Source: Auxenochlorella pyrenoidosa (lineage: Eukaryota > Chlorophyta > Trebouxiophyceae > Chlorellales > Chlorellaceae). From it: a DNA stretch of 64,000 nt. The notes beneath the pieces were generated by a model that ran no database searches, was not told the DNA's origin, and worked only from the letters and a program-made list of their open reading frames with translations. The position numbers were made by a program, and so were the translations under genes. Position 1 is the first letter of the stretch, and every line of letters begins with the position of its first letter. Below, one piece after another: positions 9,561 to 21,000 of this stretch. Location: contig KQ481942.1 of NCBI GenBank assembly GCA_001430745.1, positions 86,556-150,555 on the forward strand. The letters run 5' to 3'.

Positions 9561-12500
9561 GCAGGGGCGGGCCAAGCGGCACAGACGGGAAGGCTCAAGC
9601 CAATGAGCGTTCGCCGTCGCCCCAGGCAGCAGCAGGCGGCGCGTCCCGGCAGGCCAGCCAGACGACTGTTTGTCACAATCTCCAGGCAGGCCTGCCAGAC
9701 ATGCAGCCTGTGAAGCTAGGGGGTGGCGACCGGCCGGGTGTTGGCCGTTCCCAGCCCAAGCGCTCAGCCCTTCAAAGGGGGGGAAGTCTGCACCAACGCC
9801 TAACATATGAACACACTCTCTTACAGCCAGCTCACCCAGGAGGGTGTTGGCCACGCTCTGCCCCAGCGCCTCCAAGTCGTACCCCCCCTCCCGCACCCAC
9901 ACCAACCCCTTGCATAAATGTACCCTCGCAGCGCCAGCTCACCCAAAAAGGTGTTGGCCACGCTCTGCCCCAGCGCCTCCAGGTCGTACCCCCCCTCCAG
10001 CAGAAAGACGAGCCGCCCGCCGCACAGGTCGTCGGCCAGCGCCTTGACGCGCGCCCCCAGCGCGTGGAAGGTGGCCGAGCAGAACTGCAGGCCTGCGGTT
10101 GGGACGGGGACGCGGGGGCCGGGGCCAGGGTTGGTGGCCAGGACCTGCCTGTACGGGTGAAGGCAGCATCGCCCGTGGCCAAAGTAGAGTGCGGGTCGGG
10201 GCCGCCGGCCTGCAGCAAAGAACGCGGAGTTCAAGGCAGCTGACACAAGAGCTGGGTTGAGCACAGGTGCAGGTCGCGGCGTGGTGCGACCCCGCAGCCA
10301 GCGAGTGGCATGCAAGCCTCCCGCAGCGCAGCACGAGGGGCACTGGCTTGGTGGCATGCAGGGTTTGGTTGCAAGTTTTCGTGCTGTTATTTAAGGCGTA
10401 AAGGCAAGCGTGGGGCCCTGGCCGGGTAGCAGGCAGCCCGCACCCGCCGGCAGTTGGGCAGATTGTGGACGCAAGCAAGCAGGCCGCCCTCACCAGCCAG
10501 CGGGTCAGCCCAGTGCGCATCATAGCCGGCGGAGACGAGGATGATGTCGGGCCTGAAGCGACGGGCAGCCGGCTCCACAACCTCCTCCCAGGCCGCCAGG
10601 ATGGCCTCGTGCCCTGCCAGGGAAGCAAGAAAGAAAGAAGAGGGGTGTGGCACAGCGGTGACAGCCCCGCATGCGGCATGGCCGCGATTCGCCGCAGCGG
10701 CCGTAGCAGGCTGCCTGTAGAAGGTGCGCCAGCGCTGGCGCTACCAAGCAGACGCGCGCGGCTCTGAGCTGTGATCTCTGCTCAGAAGGTGCTCACCTGC
10801 CCCCCCAGGGAGGGGGACATTGATGGTCGCGCCCTCGCCGTCGCCCACGCCCACCTCCCCCGCCTTGCCGGTGCCCGGGTACGCATCTGCAGGCGCGTGG
10901 CGCGGGAGGCATGTCTCTTAATACTTTTTGGAACAGCAGCAAAACAGGTGCTCGGCGAGCAAGAACGCTTGTTTGGATTTGGCGGCAGCAGCTGGCGGGA
11001 GCAGGGGCGGCGCAGGGCCTGCGGCTCAGGCATGGCTCTGGGGAGACATGACGTGCAGGCGCGGCGCCGCCGCCTCCCTGGGCATCCGCCCTGCGGCTCT
11101 GGCATTGGGACTCAGCCATGTCCTCCATGCACATCAAACACCTTGGTGGGGGCCCCCGCTCACTGGCTTGGTGGGTGGAGATGAAGAGGACATCGGGGTC
11201 GCTCTCAAACACGTCCTGGGTGCCGTTTCCGTGATGGACATCCCAGTCGAAAATTAGCACCTGCGGCAGGGCCACACGGGGAGCCAGAAGGCCCTCCGCT
11301 TCAGCCAAGTACGGGCGGTGCTCATGGCTGCAGCATGCCTGGCTGCAGCATGCCGCCGTGCCGCTCGCCTCAATCAGAGGTGAGCGCTTGCGGCAGGGAG
11401 CAGAGAGGGCAGGCCCACCAAACGCGGGCGGCGCAGGGTGTGCGCATTGCGCTTGCACGGAGCCAAGCCTGCGCTTGATGGGCAGCAGCGACACGACGGG
11501 CCCAGAGCCGGGGGCGTGCACGTGCCAGAGCATTACATGGCACCCATGCGCTTCCGGCTGTAGCAAGCCCCCTCCACCCCACACCCCTGAGGTGCCAGAC
11601 CGCGACCCCACCCTCCTCTACACACACCCCTGCGACGCTCACCCGCTGCAGACCGTACTGCTTCTGAGCGTACCGCGCAGCGATGCTGACGTTGCCAAAA
11701 ATGCAGAACCCCATGGCGCCGCTGGGCAGCGAGTGGTGGCCGGGCGGGCGGCAGATCGCAAACCCCGCAGGCACGCCGCCGCCGCCGCCGCCGCCGCCGG
11801 CTGCCGCCGCTGCTTCTCGCTGCCGGCTGGCTGCCACAACGTGGTCGACGAGGGCGATCACAGCCCCCGCAGCCTGCAGCGCACGCCAGCAGGAGTTTCC
11901 TGTTTGCCCTTGGAGGGATGCCGTGCATCGACACAGCGTCGCCAGCATGCCATCAAGCTGTGGCTAGCATGCTCAGCTGCTGGGCAACGGGGGAAGACAC
12001 CAGGGAGCAAGCAGGCACGCAACTCTGCTCGCTTGTTTGGGCTTGCAGTCTGCCTGAACCCAACAGAACTTGCGACGCAGACCCGCACCTCACCCGCGAG
12101 GCATCGCGCGAGGTGGTGCCGGTGAGGTAGGTGGGCGACGACTCCACAATGCGCGTCTCACCGCAGTCGGCGCTGTGGGCCGACAGCTTCTCCAGGGTGG
12201 CAACGTACCTTTGGGGTTGGGGGTGGGGTTGGGGGTGGGGTGGGGGGAGGGGGTGGGGAAGTGGGGGAGTGGGGGGTTGGGGGTTGTACCGCAGATGGAA
12301 TGGAGCAGTCCTATGTGATTGCCAGAGATGTGATTGCCAGAGATTGCTGCCCACCACAGCTCAGCGCGCGCTGTGTCCATTTAAGGCGGTGGGCAGGCAG
12401 GCAAGGCGCATCCGAGCGGCACCCCCCGGGGGCACTGCCCCTGCAGCGGGCAGTCAAGTCGCGGGCTGCCCCCTTGCTGCGGGGTCGCTCACTTGTCAGA

Positions 12501-13013
12501 GTGCACCGCGGTGATGGCTGCGCGCTCTGCGGGGGCGAAGCCCGTGAGCTCTACCAGCTGCAGCCAATCAAGCAACATGCAAAAAAGCATATGAGCAGGT
12601 GGGGGAGCAGGCGGCACCCTGAATTTCGACACCCACAGGGGCCGCACCAGCTGCAGCTCTCCCCAGCCAGCAGCAATCCCGTGGACATGCAGCGCGCACA
12701 GGCGGCCGCTTGCCTGCCCAGGGCGCGCCTCCTCGGTGAGGCCGCCTGCCTGCAGCGCCCTTAAAATGGCCGGAACGCGCTCTGCGCACTCCGCGTGGCC
12801 AGGGTAGTCATGTGCTGGTGCCCCCGCCGTTGCATACAGCAACTTGGCCTCTCCAAGGGTGTCAGCAGGCAGGAGGAGGCTGCTGCTGGCGACCACAGGC
12901 GTGCCGCGAGTGCCGCTAGCGGCGGCGGCGCCGGCGGCGCGCTGCCTGCCACCAGCTGATGTGCGGGCCGGCCATGCAACTGAGAGAGACTGCCGGTATA
13001 TTTGCGATTGCAT
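9449..13013 (-). CDS. Class II histone deacetylase, HDA14-like
   Basis: Nine exons (13013-12714, 12557-12493, 12208-12094, 11873-11643, 11260-11164, 10886-10797, 10613-10494, 10092-9943, 9558-9449) give about 425 residues. The zinc-dependent deacetylase signatures are complete: [18 protein letters not shown] with the His-His dyad, [11 protein letters not shown] and VSAGYDAH with the zinc ligands, and [11 protein letters not shown] with the catalytic-pocket Tyr. Order and spacing match Arabidopsis HDA14, an organelle-associated enzyme that deacetylates lysines on proteins. The first ~45 residues are Arg/Ser/Ala-rich and look like a targeting peptide, so plastid or mitochondrial location is likely but not proved. 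Intron 1 has a GC donor (12713-12712). Intron 2 ends in a C-rich tract with AAAG as acceptor. The stop codon lies inside a TGTAA. Confidence 0.92.
9826..9998. repeat. Tandem duplication of deacetylase exon 8 3' end plus donor site
   Basis: 9933-9998, the end of exon 8 with its GT donor, is copied at 9826-9891 within the next intron, 107 bp away, with only about four differences in 66 nt. The copy could encode [16 protein letters not shown] and keeps a donor-like GT. No convincing acceptor precedes it, so it is probably an unused decoy. Confidence 0.85.
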
Positions 13014-13461
13014 TTCAGCCCGACAGAGGCCGCAACCACAAAGTTCTGGCACCAACCCGCTGTTTCGCTGGCTTATGGAGTGCTTTCGAGAGCTTAGCAA
13101 CGCAGATCGTCGTGCCCAAATCGCAAAACACGGTATGATCTAGGCAATGCGCACCGAGCACAAAGAACCCTTGCCACGGTTGCAGGCCACTCGCTTGCAG
13201 CCTGCGATTGTTTGAGATCCGACTGCTTGAATTGCTGCAGTGAGCTCTGCAAGCCGCTCTGTATTCTGCCGTGAGTCTCTCCTCCGTGTGCTTCTCAAAC
13301 TTCTTGGCCTGCGACTGGACTGAACCTGTGGCGCTGCTACCAGGGCGTCGACGACTCAAGGAAGTGGGCCTTTTGAGAGCCTCTGCCGCTGGCACTTGCA
13401 GCCCAGCGTGCCACGACCAGCACCGCCTACCCTGCCGCCGCTTGCCGCTCCCCGCGGCAGC
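13014..13461. promoter_or_regulatory. Divergent promoter spacer, deacetylase / MOG1
   Basis: 448 bp between the start codons of the deacetylase (-) and the MOG1-like gene (+). It includes both 5' UTRs. No named element was recognised. Confidence 0.4.
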
Positions 13462-15266
13462 ATGATCGACGACACGCTCGTGCCGCGGCCCCTGTACGGC
13501 GGCGCCGCGCAGCTGGGCATCCCGCAGCGCTTTGCCGACATCTCTGATTTCCGGCCGGTGCCAGACCACCAGGAGGTGGGTGCTGGGGCCGGCCAGCCAG
13601 CTGGGTGCTGGCGCCGGCCAGCCAGCTGGGTGCTGGGCCGGCCAGCCAGCTGGGTGCTGGGGCCGGCCAGCCAGCTGGGTGCTGGGGCCGGCCAAGCCAG
13701 CTGGGTGCTGGGGCTACCAGCTTGCTGAGCCGCAAGCTGCCCTGCTGATGCGCCCAACACCTGGCAAAAGGTGCCAGCATGCGACAACCGCCAAGCTTAC
13801 GGGCATATGGGCTGCACCGGGCCCAGAGAGGGTGGCGGTGGCTGTGCAAGCCCCCAACGACTCTGCTCATGTGCCACCATCTGCCTGCCTGCTGTCGGCC
13901 CCCTCCCGCTTGCAGGTGTTTGCCGACGCCAGCCTGGACCAATCGCTGGTGGTGGAGATTGTGGTGAGCCGCCTGCCGCCGGCAGAGGGTGAAGGCCAGC
14001 GGGGCATGCTACCACACCCGGGGCTGGCCCGCCGCGAGGCCCGGCATTCATCCTGCACATATCTGGAGGACCCCTCCAGGAAAGCGCCCTACACTGCCAT
14101 ACCCCCCGCAGGAGCACCAGCCGGTGCCCGATGCCGAGGCAGCCGCCTTCTTCTTCCAGGACCAGGCTCAGCACAACGAGGCGGCGCACGCCCAGATAGA
14201 TGAGGTGCGCAGCGCCGCCCGCCCGGGCGGCTCCCGCATCAGCAGCCCTCATCTGCAGCCCTCTGTGAGGCTCCGGATGCATGGGGGTGCCGCTTCCTGG
14301 CATCATCTTGCAATGCTTCGGCTGCATGGGGGAACCGCCCACGAGCACCCTCCTGCCGCGAGCAGATTGACCTGCTCCCAAGCAGGCCCCCTGTAAGTGC
14401 TTCCTTAAACCCTGCTCATACGTCTCCTACCACCCGCAGGCGCGCATGCTGTCGCCGTCCGACATGCCAAGCCTGCCGCCAGAGTGCCACACGTCCCTGG
14501 CCGTCGGGCAGCAGGCGGTGTCCAAGGGGCGGCAGGGCAGCTCGGCGCTCAACAAAGTGCAGGTGGGCCGGGGTTGCGGCGGGGCATGCCCCAGGTGGTG
14601 TGGGAGGGATGGGTGGACATGCTTTCCAGGGGTGACAGGCAGGCTGAAGCGCTGGCCTGTAGGTGTGGAGGCCGAGCGTGCCCCAAGGCTGTCAATGCTC
14701 CTTGCAAACGTGGGCAACGGAATGCCCTGGCCTGGCTTGCACGCGCAGGTCCTGCTGTGCTGCATACGGCTGCCGCGGCACGGCAGCGACGTTCTCATCA
14801 CCCTCAACTCCCCCATCTACATCTCAGACAAGTCAGCAGCCGCAGAGCACGCAGGCAAGGGGGGGTGAGGGTGGAGGTTGGGTTGGTGTGTGGGGTGGTG
14901 TGTGTGTGTGTGTGTTGTGTGTGTGGTGGGGGGGGGGCGCGGGGCATGCAAGGCCAGGGCCCGCGGCTGCGGCAGGCAAGCCCCCGGCGTCGCACCTCTG
15001 CACACGTGTCCTCAGGCACAAGCGTGCAGTTCTGCGGCCGTTCTGTGTGTCGTGTGCTCCAAGTCTGCTTGCCCGGCACCCTGCGGGCAGGTTAAGGGAG
15101 CGTGCTGTGTTATCAGCTGCCTGGCACGTAAGCTCGGCCCTGTCCAACCACACACAATACTGCAGGAGCGGGTTTCAAGGGAGCCCATCTCACGGCGCCG
15201 ACGCTCTTCCATCAGATACTGGCCAGCTTCAAAATCAACGACTGGGGGCTGTTTGGCGCCAGCTAG
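13462..15266 (+). CDS. MOG1/RANGRF-like Ran-binding protein
   Basis: Six exons (13462-13575, 13916-13963, 14112-14204, 14440-14562, 14749-14854, 15166-15266) encode about 194 residues. Family landmarks appear in order: RPLYGGAAQLGIPQRFADIS, DFRPVPDHQEVF, DQSLVVEIV, DAEAAAFFFQD and LITLNSP, ending SFKINDWGLFGAS. MOG1 binds nuclear Ran, promotes nucleotide release and so affects nuclear transport. The length fits the family. The last intron needs a GC donor (14855-14856). If exon 5 is read through instead, it stops at TGA 14866-14868 and the conserved SFKINDW terminus is lost. Intron 1 carries a minisatellite. An in-frame ATG at 13396 could extend the N-terminus by 22 residues; the later ATG fits the family better. 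It is transcribed divergently from the deacetylase. Confidence 0.85.
13581..13713. repeat. 25-bp minisatellite in MOG1 intron 1
   Basis: Five tandem copies (24-26 bp each) of a unit beginning TGCTGGGGCCGGCCAGCCAG, plus a partial sixth. Each unit contains GGCCGGCC or a close variant. It lies wholly within intron 1. Confidence 0.9.
14885..14936. repeat. TG microsatellite and G run in MOG1 intron 5
   Basis: TG repeats followed by a run of G, just after the GC donor of the last MOG1 intron. Confidence 0.8.
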
Positions 15267-15340
15267 CAGGGCGCACCTGCAAAGCACCTGTGGTACGCCC
15301 GCCGGTGCCCTCATCAGCCGACTTAACCAATCTTTTCTGC

Positions 15341-15345
15341 TTACA
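15341..15345 (-). terminator. TGTAA polyadenylation signal, DOLPP1-like gene
   Basis: TGTAA on the minus strand about 75 nt after the stop at 15419, in the short convergent spacer with MOG1. Confidence 0.45.
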
Positions 15346-15418
15346 TTGTGTCAAGAAGCACGGGTGCTGGACATGGCAAACTCAACAGTCAATGCAACAG
15401 CGAGGGCGGCAGGCAGGG

Positions 15419-17574
15419 TCAGTCGGCGCGCCCGTCCCGCCGCTGTTCAGCCGACCGCCCGCAGCCCGCAAACAGCGCGGCCTCCGCGGCGTGCACATCG
15501 GGGCAGCCCAGCGTGTTGCGCAGGTGCNNNNNNNNNNNNNNNNNNNNNNNNNNNNNNNNNNNNNNNNNNNNNNNNNNNNNNNNNNNNNNNNNNNNNNNNN
15601 NNNNNNNNNNNNNNNNNNNNNNNNNNNNNNNNNNNNNNNNNNNNNNNNNNNNNNNNNNNNNNNNNNNNNNNNNNNNNNNNNNNNNNNNNNNNNNNNNNNN
15701 NNNNNNNNNNNNNNNNNNNNNNNNNNNNNNNNNNNNNNNNNNNNNNNNNNNNNNNNNNNNNNNNNNNNNNNNNNNNNNNNNNNNNNNNNNNNNNNNNNNN
15801 NNNNNNNNNNNNNNNNNNNNNNNNNNNNNNNNNNNNNNNNNNNNNNNNNNNNNNNNNNNNNNNNNNNNNNNNNNNNNNNNNNNNNNNNNNNNNNNNNNNN
15901 NNNNNNNNNNNNNNNNNNNNNNNNNNNNNNNNNNNNNNNNNNNNNNNNNNNNNNNNNNNNNNNNNNNNNNNNNNNNNNNNNNNNNNNNNNNNNNNNNNNN
16001 NNNNNNNNNNNNNNNNNNNNNNNNNNNNNNNNNNNNNNNNNNNNNNNNNNNNNNNNNNNNNNNNNNNNNNNNNNNNNNNNNNNNNNNNNNNNNNNNNNNN
16101 NNNNNNNNNNNNNNNNNNNNNNNNNNNNNNNNNNNNNNNNNNNNNNNNNNNNNNNNNNNNNNNNNNNNNNNNNNNNNNNNNNNNNNNNNNNNNNNNNNNN
16201 NNNNNNNNNNNNNNNNNNNNNNNNNNNNNNNNNNNNNNNNNNNNNNNNNNNNNNNNNNNNNNNNNNNNNNNNNNNNNNNNNNNNNNNNNNNNNNNNNNNN
16301 NNNNNNNNNNNNNNNNNNNNNNNNNNNNNNNNNNNNNNNNNNNNNNNNNNNNNNNNNNNNNNNNNNNNNNNNNNNNNNNNNNNNNNNNNNNNNNNNNNNN
16401 NNNNNNNNNNNNNNNNNNNNNNNNNNNNNNNNNNNNNNNNNNNNNNNNNNNNNNNNNNNNNNNNNNNNNNNNNNNNNNNNNNNNNNNNNNNNNNNNNNNN
16501 NNNNGCGCGGCGGCGCTGCGGCACGCCGCCAGGGTGAGGCGCCACCAGGCGGCGGCGCACGCGGCGCCCAGCGCGAGCCCCGCCGCCACCTGCGCCGGGG
16601 AGTGGTAGCCCAAGTAGACGCGCCCATAGGCCACTGCTGCTGTCAACAGAAAGAGGAGCTGGACCTCCAAGAGCTGCACAGTCCGGGCCAGGCGGTCAGC
16701 CAGCGAGCCCCCTTGCCCGCCGCCGCCGCCACCGCGCCCCTGGGCACCGCTGCTGCGCTTGGCCGTGCTGCCAGCTGCCCGGCCCTGCGCGGCCCGCGCT
16801 TCCTGCTGCGCCTGCTGCTGGCTGCCCTGGCGGTGGCGGTACAGCAGCAGGCAGATGGCGGCAGCGAAAGCCATGACGGCAGAGTGGCTGCTGGGCATGC
16901 CTGCATGGGGGTGGGGTGTGCATGGGATTCTTCGTCCGGAACATGGCAATGCTGTGGTTCTCGCTGACAGTACACGACGGCAGCAGGAGACGATTGGAGG
17001 AGGCATGTGGGGAGCCGTGAAGTCCTGTCTTGTGTTCAGGCAGCCCACCATGCTTGTGGCAGTTGCCCAGCAGGGCGCACGTGGCCGCGGGCCGTGGCTG
17101 CTGCAGCAGCTGCTTGATGGCCGAGCTGAGCGCTGCATGGGGCATGATGAGGACAGGTGGACCGGGTGGTGAGGCGACGTGCCTGGTCTGGGTGCCCTGT
17201 TGGGCAATGCCAACGACTGCAGAAGCCTTGCAGGGATGCACGCATATGCCCTGCAGCCTTGCCTGTTGTAAACAGCATGCCTAGGAACACAAAAAACACA
17301 TGAAGCTCCCTGCACAGGGGGGTAGTAGGGGTTGCAGGGATGATTGAGCTGGACGATCGGCGATGGGCGGTGGCAAAGGACGTCGCTGCCGGCACCGGAA
17401 CTGCGCGTGGCGCCCGCAGGCAGCGACCGCTTGCCTGCGCGCATGTAAGAGCACCGCCACATGGTAGTGTGCGAAGTAGGGAGCCGCTGCGACAACCGCG
17501 AGGAGCTGTCCAAGCTTGTCGCCTGCAGTGAAGCGGGCGCAGGCTACACAGAAGCTGGACAGGCGATCGGCCAT
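15419..17574 (-). CDS. Dolichyl-diphosphate phosphatase-like PAP2 membrane protein (interrupted by gap)
   Basis: Exons 17574-17435, 17309-17263, 17132-17049 and 16900 into the gap are clear. The protein opens with GDKLGQLLAVVAAAPYFAHY and RRELHVFFVFLGMLF, then shows the three PAP2 motifs: KQLLQQPRP, GMPSSHS and YGRVYLGYH. This fits DOLPP1, the ER enzyme that dephosphorylates dolichyl diphosphate for N-glycan carrier recycling. A low-complexity Gln/Gly loop of about 50 residues between motifs 2 and 3 is unusual. The first two introns use GC donors (17434-17433, 17262-17261). After the 977-base gap a minus-strand frame reads HLRNTLGCPDV to a stop at 15419. I assign it as the C-terminus only by position, and it does not resemble the animal C-terminus. 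An upstream ATG at 17634 is in frame. Confidence 0.75.
15528..16504. other. Assembly gap (977 N)
   Basis: A run of undetermined bases within the DOLPP1-like gene. The 3' end of exon 4, and possibly further exons, are hidden. Confidence 1.
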
Positions 17575-18059
17575 TGTGGCAGAGCGAGGATGAGAAGGAT
17601 TAAGTGCTTTCGAACGCCCACTGCTCAATGCCATGTGCTGCCGGGTGCCCCGGCGCGCCCGGGCATGGCCGCTTCATGCATCTTGCACACGTAGAGCTCT
17701 CATGCAGCATTCAAAGTGGTCTGTGCAGCCTGGCATGATTGATAGGATACGAAACAACAGGATGGGAGGATAAATTGGAACGTAATGCTGCAGAGGAGTG
17801 TTGCTGCGCAAGAATTTAGTTGGCACACAACCGAGCACTGACTGGTAAGCTGAACACACGCAATCACGACAATGGGCGCTGGTCTTTGCATTATCAACCC
17901 ACTGAGCGCTTGACAAGCAATGCTGTGTTCATACATTGGCTGCACAGCTGCAACTGGGGCAGAAGAATGGGGCCTGCTGCCTGCTGCTCTTGCTGCCACC
18001 CCAGAGGTCACGAATGCTGTGGATGTCTGTCTGCTGCTGCTGCTGCTGCTGCCGCCGCC
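17575..18059. other. Intergenic spacer, aspartate aminotransferase 3' / DOLPP1-like 5'
   Basis: 485 bp between two genes on the minus strand. AT content is higher than in the flanks, as expected for 3' UTR and promoter. No ORF or named motif is convincing. Confidence 0.4.
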
Positions 18060-21000
18060 TCAGGAGGTGGTGACCTTGTGGATGGCCTCTGCCAGGCGGC
18101 CCACGTTGCCGCTGTTCACGCCCGCCATGGAGATGCGGCCGTTGCGCGTCAGGTAGATCGAGTACTCTCCCGTCAGGCGGTCCACCTGTCGACACATCAT
18201 TCAAAAACACCACAGCAGGACATCACACAGACACACATCAAAGCACAGAGGTCCGGGGCGACGGCAGCAGCAGCACGCTCTCAGTCTGATTCGCCAGCAG
18301 GTCTGTGCAGGAGCGCCGCCGAGAGGCGGGGCACGGCCAAGTGGCACACGCGGCGTGCAGGGGCCGGCAGGGGCATGCGGAGCTGCGTGCTGGGCGGCTT
18401 GGCAGCTGCCGTGAGCTGCGCACCTGCTCTGGGGTGAGGCCCGTGAAGCAGAACATGCCAATCTGGTCGGTGATGTGCTGCCAGCTGCAGGCAGGGGCCA
18501 AGCGCAGCGCAAATTCTGGTGGGCGTGTGGCGAATAGCAAACGGCGGGCTGGAAGGCTGGTAGACGCAGACCTGCACCAGCCACTGACACACCTCCGCCG
18601 GCACTGCTGCCTGTACCCTTCTGCCCACCAGCATCCAGCCCTCCCAGCCTGACTGCCATGCATGCAGCACTTATCGAGCACCCTGAAAGCCTGGCTAAAC
18701 CACGGGCTGCATCGTTCCAGGGCGATGCAGAGCAAGGCCTGCTCGCACAAGCTGCCGGCTGCCGGCTGCCACCCTACTCTGCCCCCCCACCCCGCCCTGC
18801 CCCACCTGTGCGGGCTGCCCAGCGCCTCGAGGTTTTGCCGCAGCAGGGTGCGCATGGAGATGATGCGGTCAGCCATCTCCTTGACCTCGCCGTACCTGCG
18901 GGGGGCAGCGCAGCACGCCCAGCACACCCAGCTTGCTCAGCAGCTCGGGCGCGGTGCAGCACGCCTAGCACGCCCAGCTTGCTCAGCAGCTCGGGAGCGG
19001 CGCAGCATGCCCACCACACTTCCACATGGGGCCCCACAGTTTGAGTTTTGAGAGCAGTGAGTGTGGCCAGCCCCACGTGCGCAGATTGCCCGTGGGCAAG
19101 CGGCGCAGGCGCGCCGGCAAACACACGGGCTGGCATAGCGGTTGCCCCCGCATCTCTGACCCACCAAGGCACCGCTGCTGCCCTTGGGCGCCAGCCCACT
19201 CACCACTGCTGCTTGAGGGTGGGGTCGGACAGGATCTGGTGTACCAGCAGTGCGCCATGGAGCGGAGGCGAGGAGTACATTGGCCGTGCCAGCGCCTGCA
19301 GCGGGGGCGGGTCCAGACGGCAGGCATGGCCCACCCGACCCGCAAACAGGCATGCTGTGCTGCATCCGGCTCTCCGCGATTGCCACAACATGCAGCTGCT
19401 GGCCGCTGAATGGGCCAACGCCTCGTGGTCACGGCCCGCTGGGTCACTGCCTGCTGGCACCAGTGCATGGGATGCGCCAGCTGGAGCAGCTGCCGGGTGC
19501 CCGCCCACCTTCATTTGGCTCTCCACCGCCTTGGCTTCGGCAGGGCTGTCACACACGATAGAGAAGCAGCCCACGCGCTGGCCGTACAGTCCCATGTTCT
19601 TGGCATACGACTGCGAGCCGGGAGACGGGCGGGCAGGCAGTGTTGCAGGTGTCGGGTAGTGGGCGGGAGCGGGGTCAACCATGGTGCGCGTCCCTAACTG
19701 GCACGGGATATCCACCTCAGGCATCTCGTGCATCTGCCGCAGGGAATTCCTGGGCCAGGGCCACACGCCTGAGAGAGCGCCAGGCGGTGCCCGTCGTTGA
19801 CAAAAATACGGACAGCCTGGGCGTCGCGCTCGCAGTCGCCGGTGGCAAAGCCCTGCGGCCGCGCGCAGGCTGGGGAGCGTGTGTAAAAAGAGCGCGTGCG
19901 GCAGCGCCCTAAAAGAGTTTGGAGCTGGCAGATGGCCGGGGGGCCGCCTCGCATGGTTGGCCATGCCCATGCAAGGAAAGTGCTGCAAAGTGCCAGAAAA
20001 AAAGAAAAAAAAGCATTCGTTCAAGTGTTTGTTTATTTCATATTAATAATCAAATTTCACACCTGGTATGCCATGTCCATGCAGGCGAAGAGCCGCTTCT
20101 CAAGCATCAACTTGCTCAGCTCCTGCCACTGCTCGCGGGTGGGGTCCACGCCTGGGGGCAAGGAAGGAGGGGAGCGGGGGAGGCCAGGTTCTCATTGCGG
20201 CAGTCATGCCCCTGCTTCCACTTGCATCCTTGAGGCGCAGCTGGACGTCCTTGGCACTGAACCCAAGCAGGCAGGGCAGACTTGGCTGGCGGGCCCTCAG
20301 GGGTCAGATTGCAGGGTTGTTTGCCAACCTGCCTCTGCGAAGTGTGTGGGTGCGCGCGCGCGCGCGCGCGCCCCACCCCACCCACCCCTCCCACCCCCAC
20401 CTACCCACCACCACCACCCCTCCACACACACACACCACACACAAACAGGCCATGCACACGGATGTGCGCACGCGACATCCAGGCGCACCGGTGGGGTTGT
20501 GCGCGCAGGCGTGGAGAAGCACCACGCTGCCGGCGGGCGCGCGGCTGAGCGCGTCGCACATGCGCTCAAAGTCCAGGCCCCTGGTCTCCTTGTTGTAGTA
20601 GGGGTAGCTGCGCAGCAGGGCAGGAGAAGAGCAAGTAGAATGTGGGGGTGGCTGCGCAGCAGGGCAGAAGAAGGAGAAGGAGTATAAGGCAGGCGACTGA
20701 GAGCACCGAGGGCGCAAACCATGCCGCATTGCAGCCGCGTGCCATGCAGCTGCGCACACGCGCTCAAGTGGCGTCGCTGCATCGACGCATGCCTGCACGT
20801 ATTTGGGCGGGCAACAGGACCGGCAACCAGAATTGGCCACAGAATGCACAGGGGTATTGTGCTCACATGACCTCCTCCACGTGTGCGTCGCGCCAAATGT
20901 TGTGGTGGTTGCTCCTGCAGGACAGGGAGCAGGCACCCGGCTTCAGCGCCTTCCGCTGCAGCTGCTGCTGCAGCGTGGAGGAGGGCTGCGCACAGGCGTG

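Noticed and set aside
13576..13730. Minisatellite considered as a CRISPR-like array
   Set aside because: Units are contiguous with no unique spacers, and the locus is a eukaryotic intron.
14860..14868. MOG1 stop at TGA following AAGGGGGG
   Set aside because: That reading loses the conserved C-terminal SFKINDWGLFG segment, which is recovered exactly in phase by a GC donor at 14855.
14663..16967. Plus-strand frames of 540-620 codons crossing the first gap
   Set aside because: They are artefacts of the N run; no homology on either side joins up.
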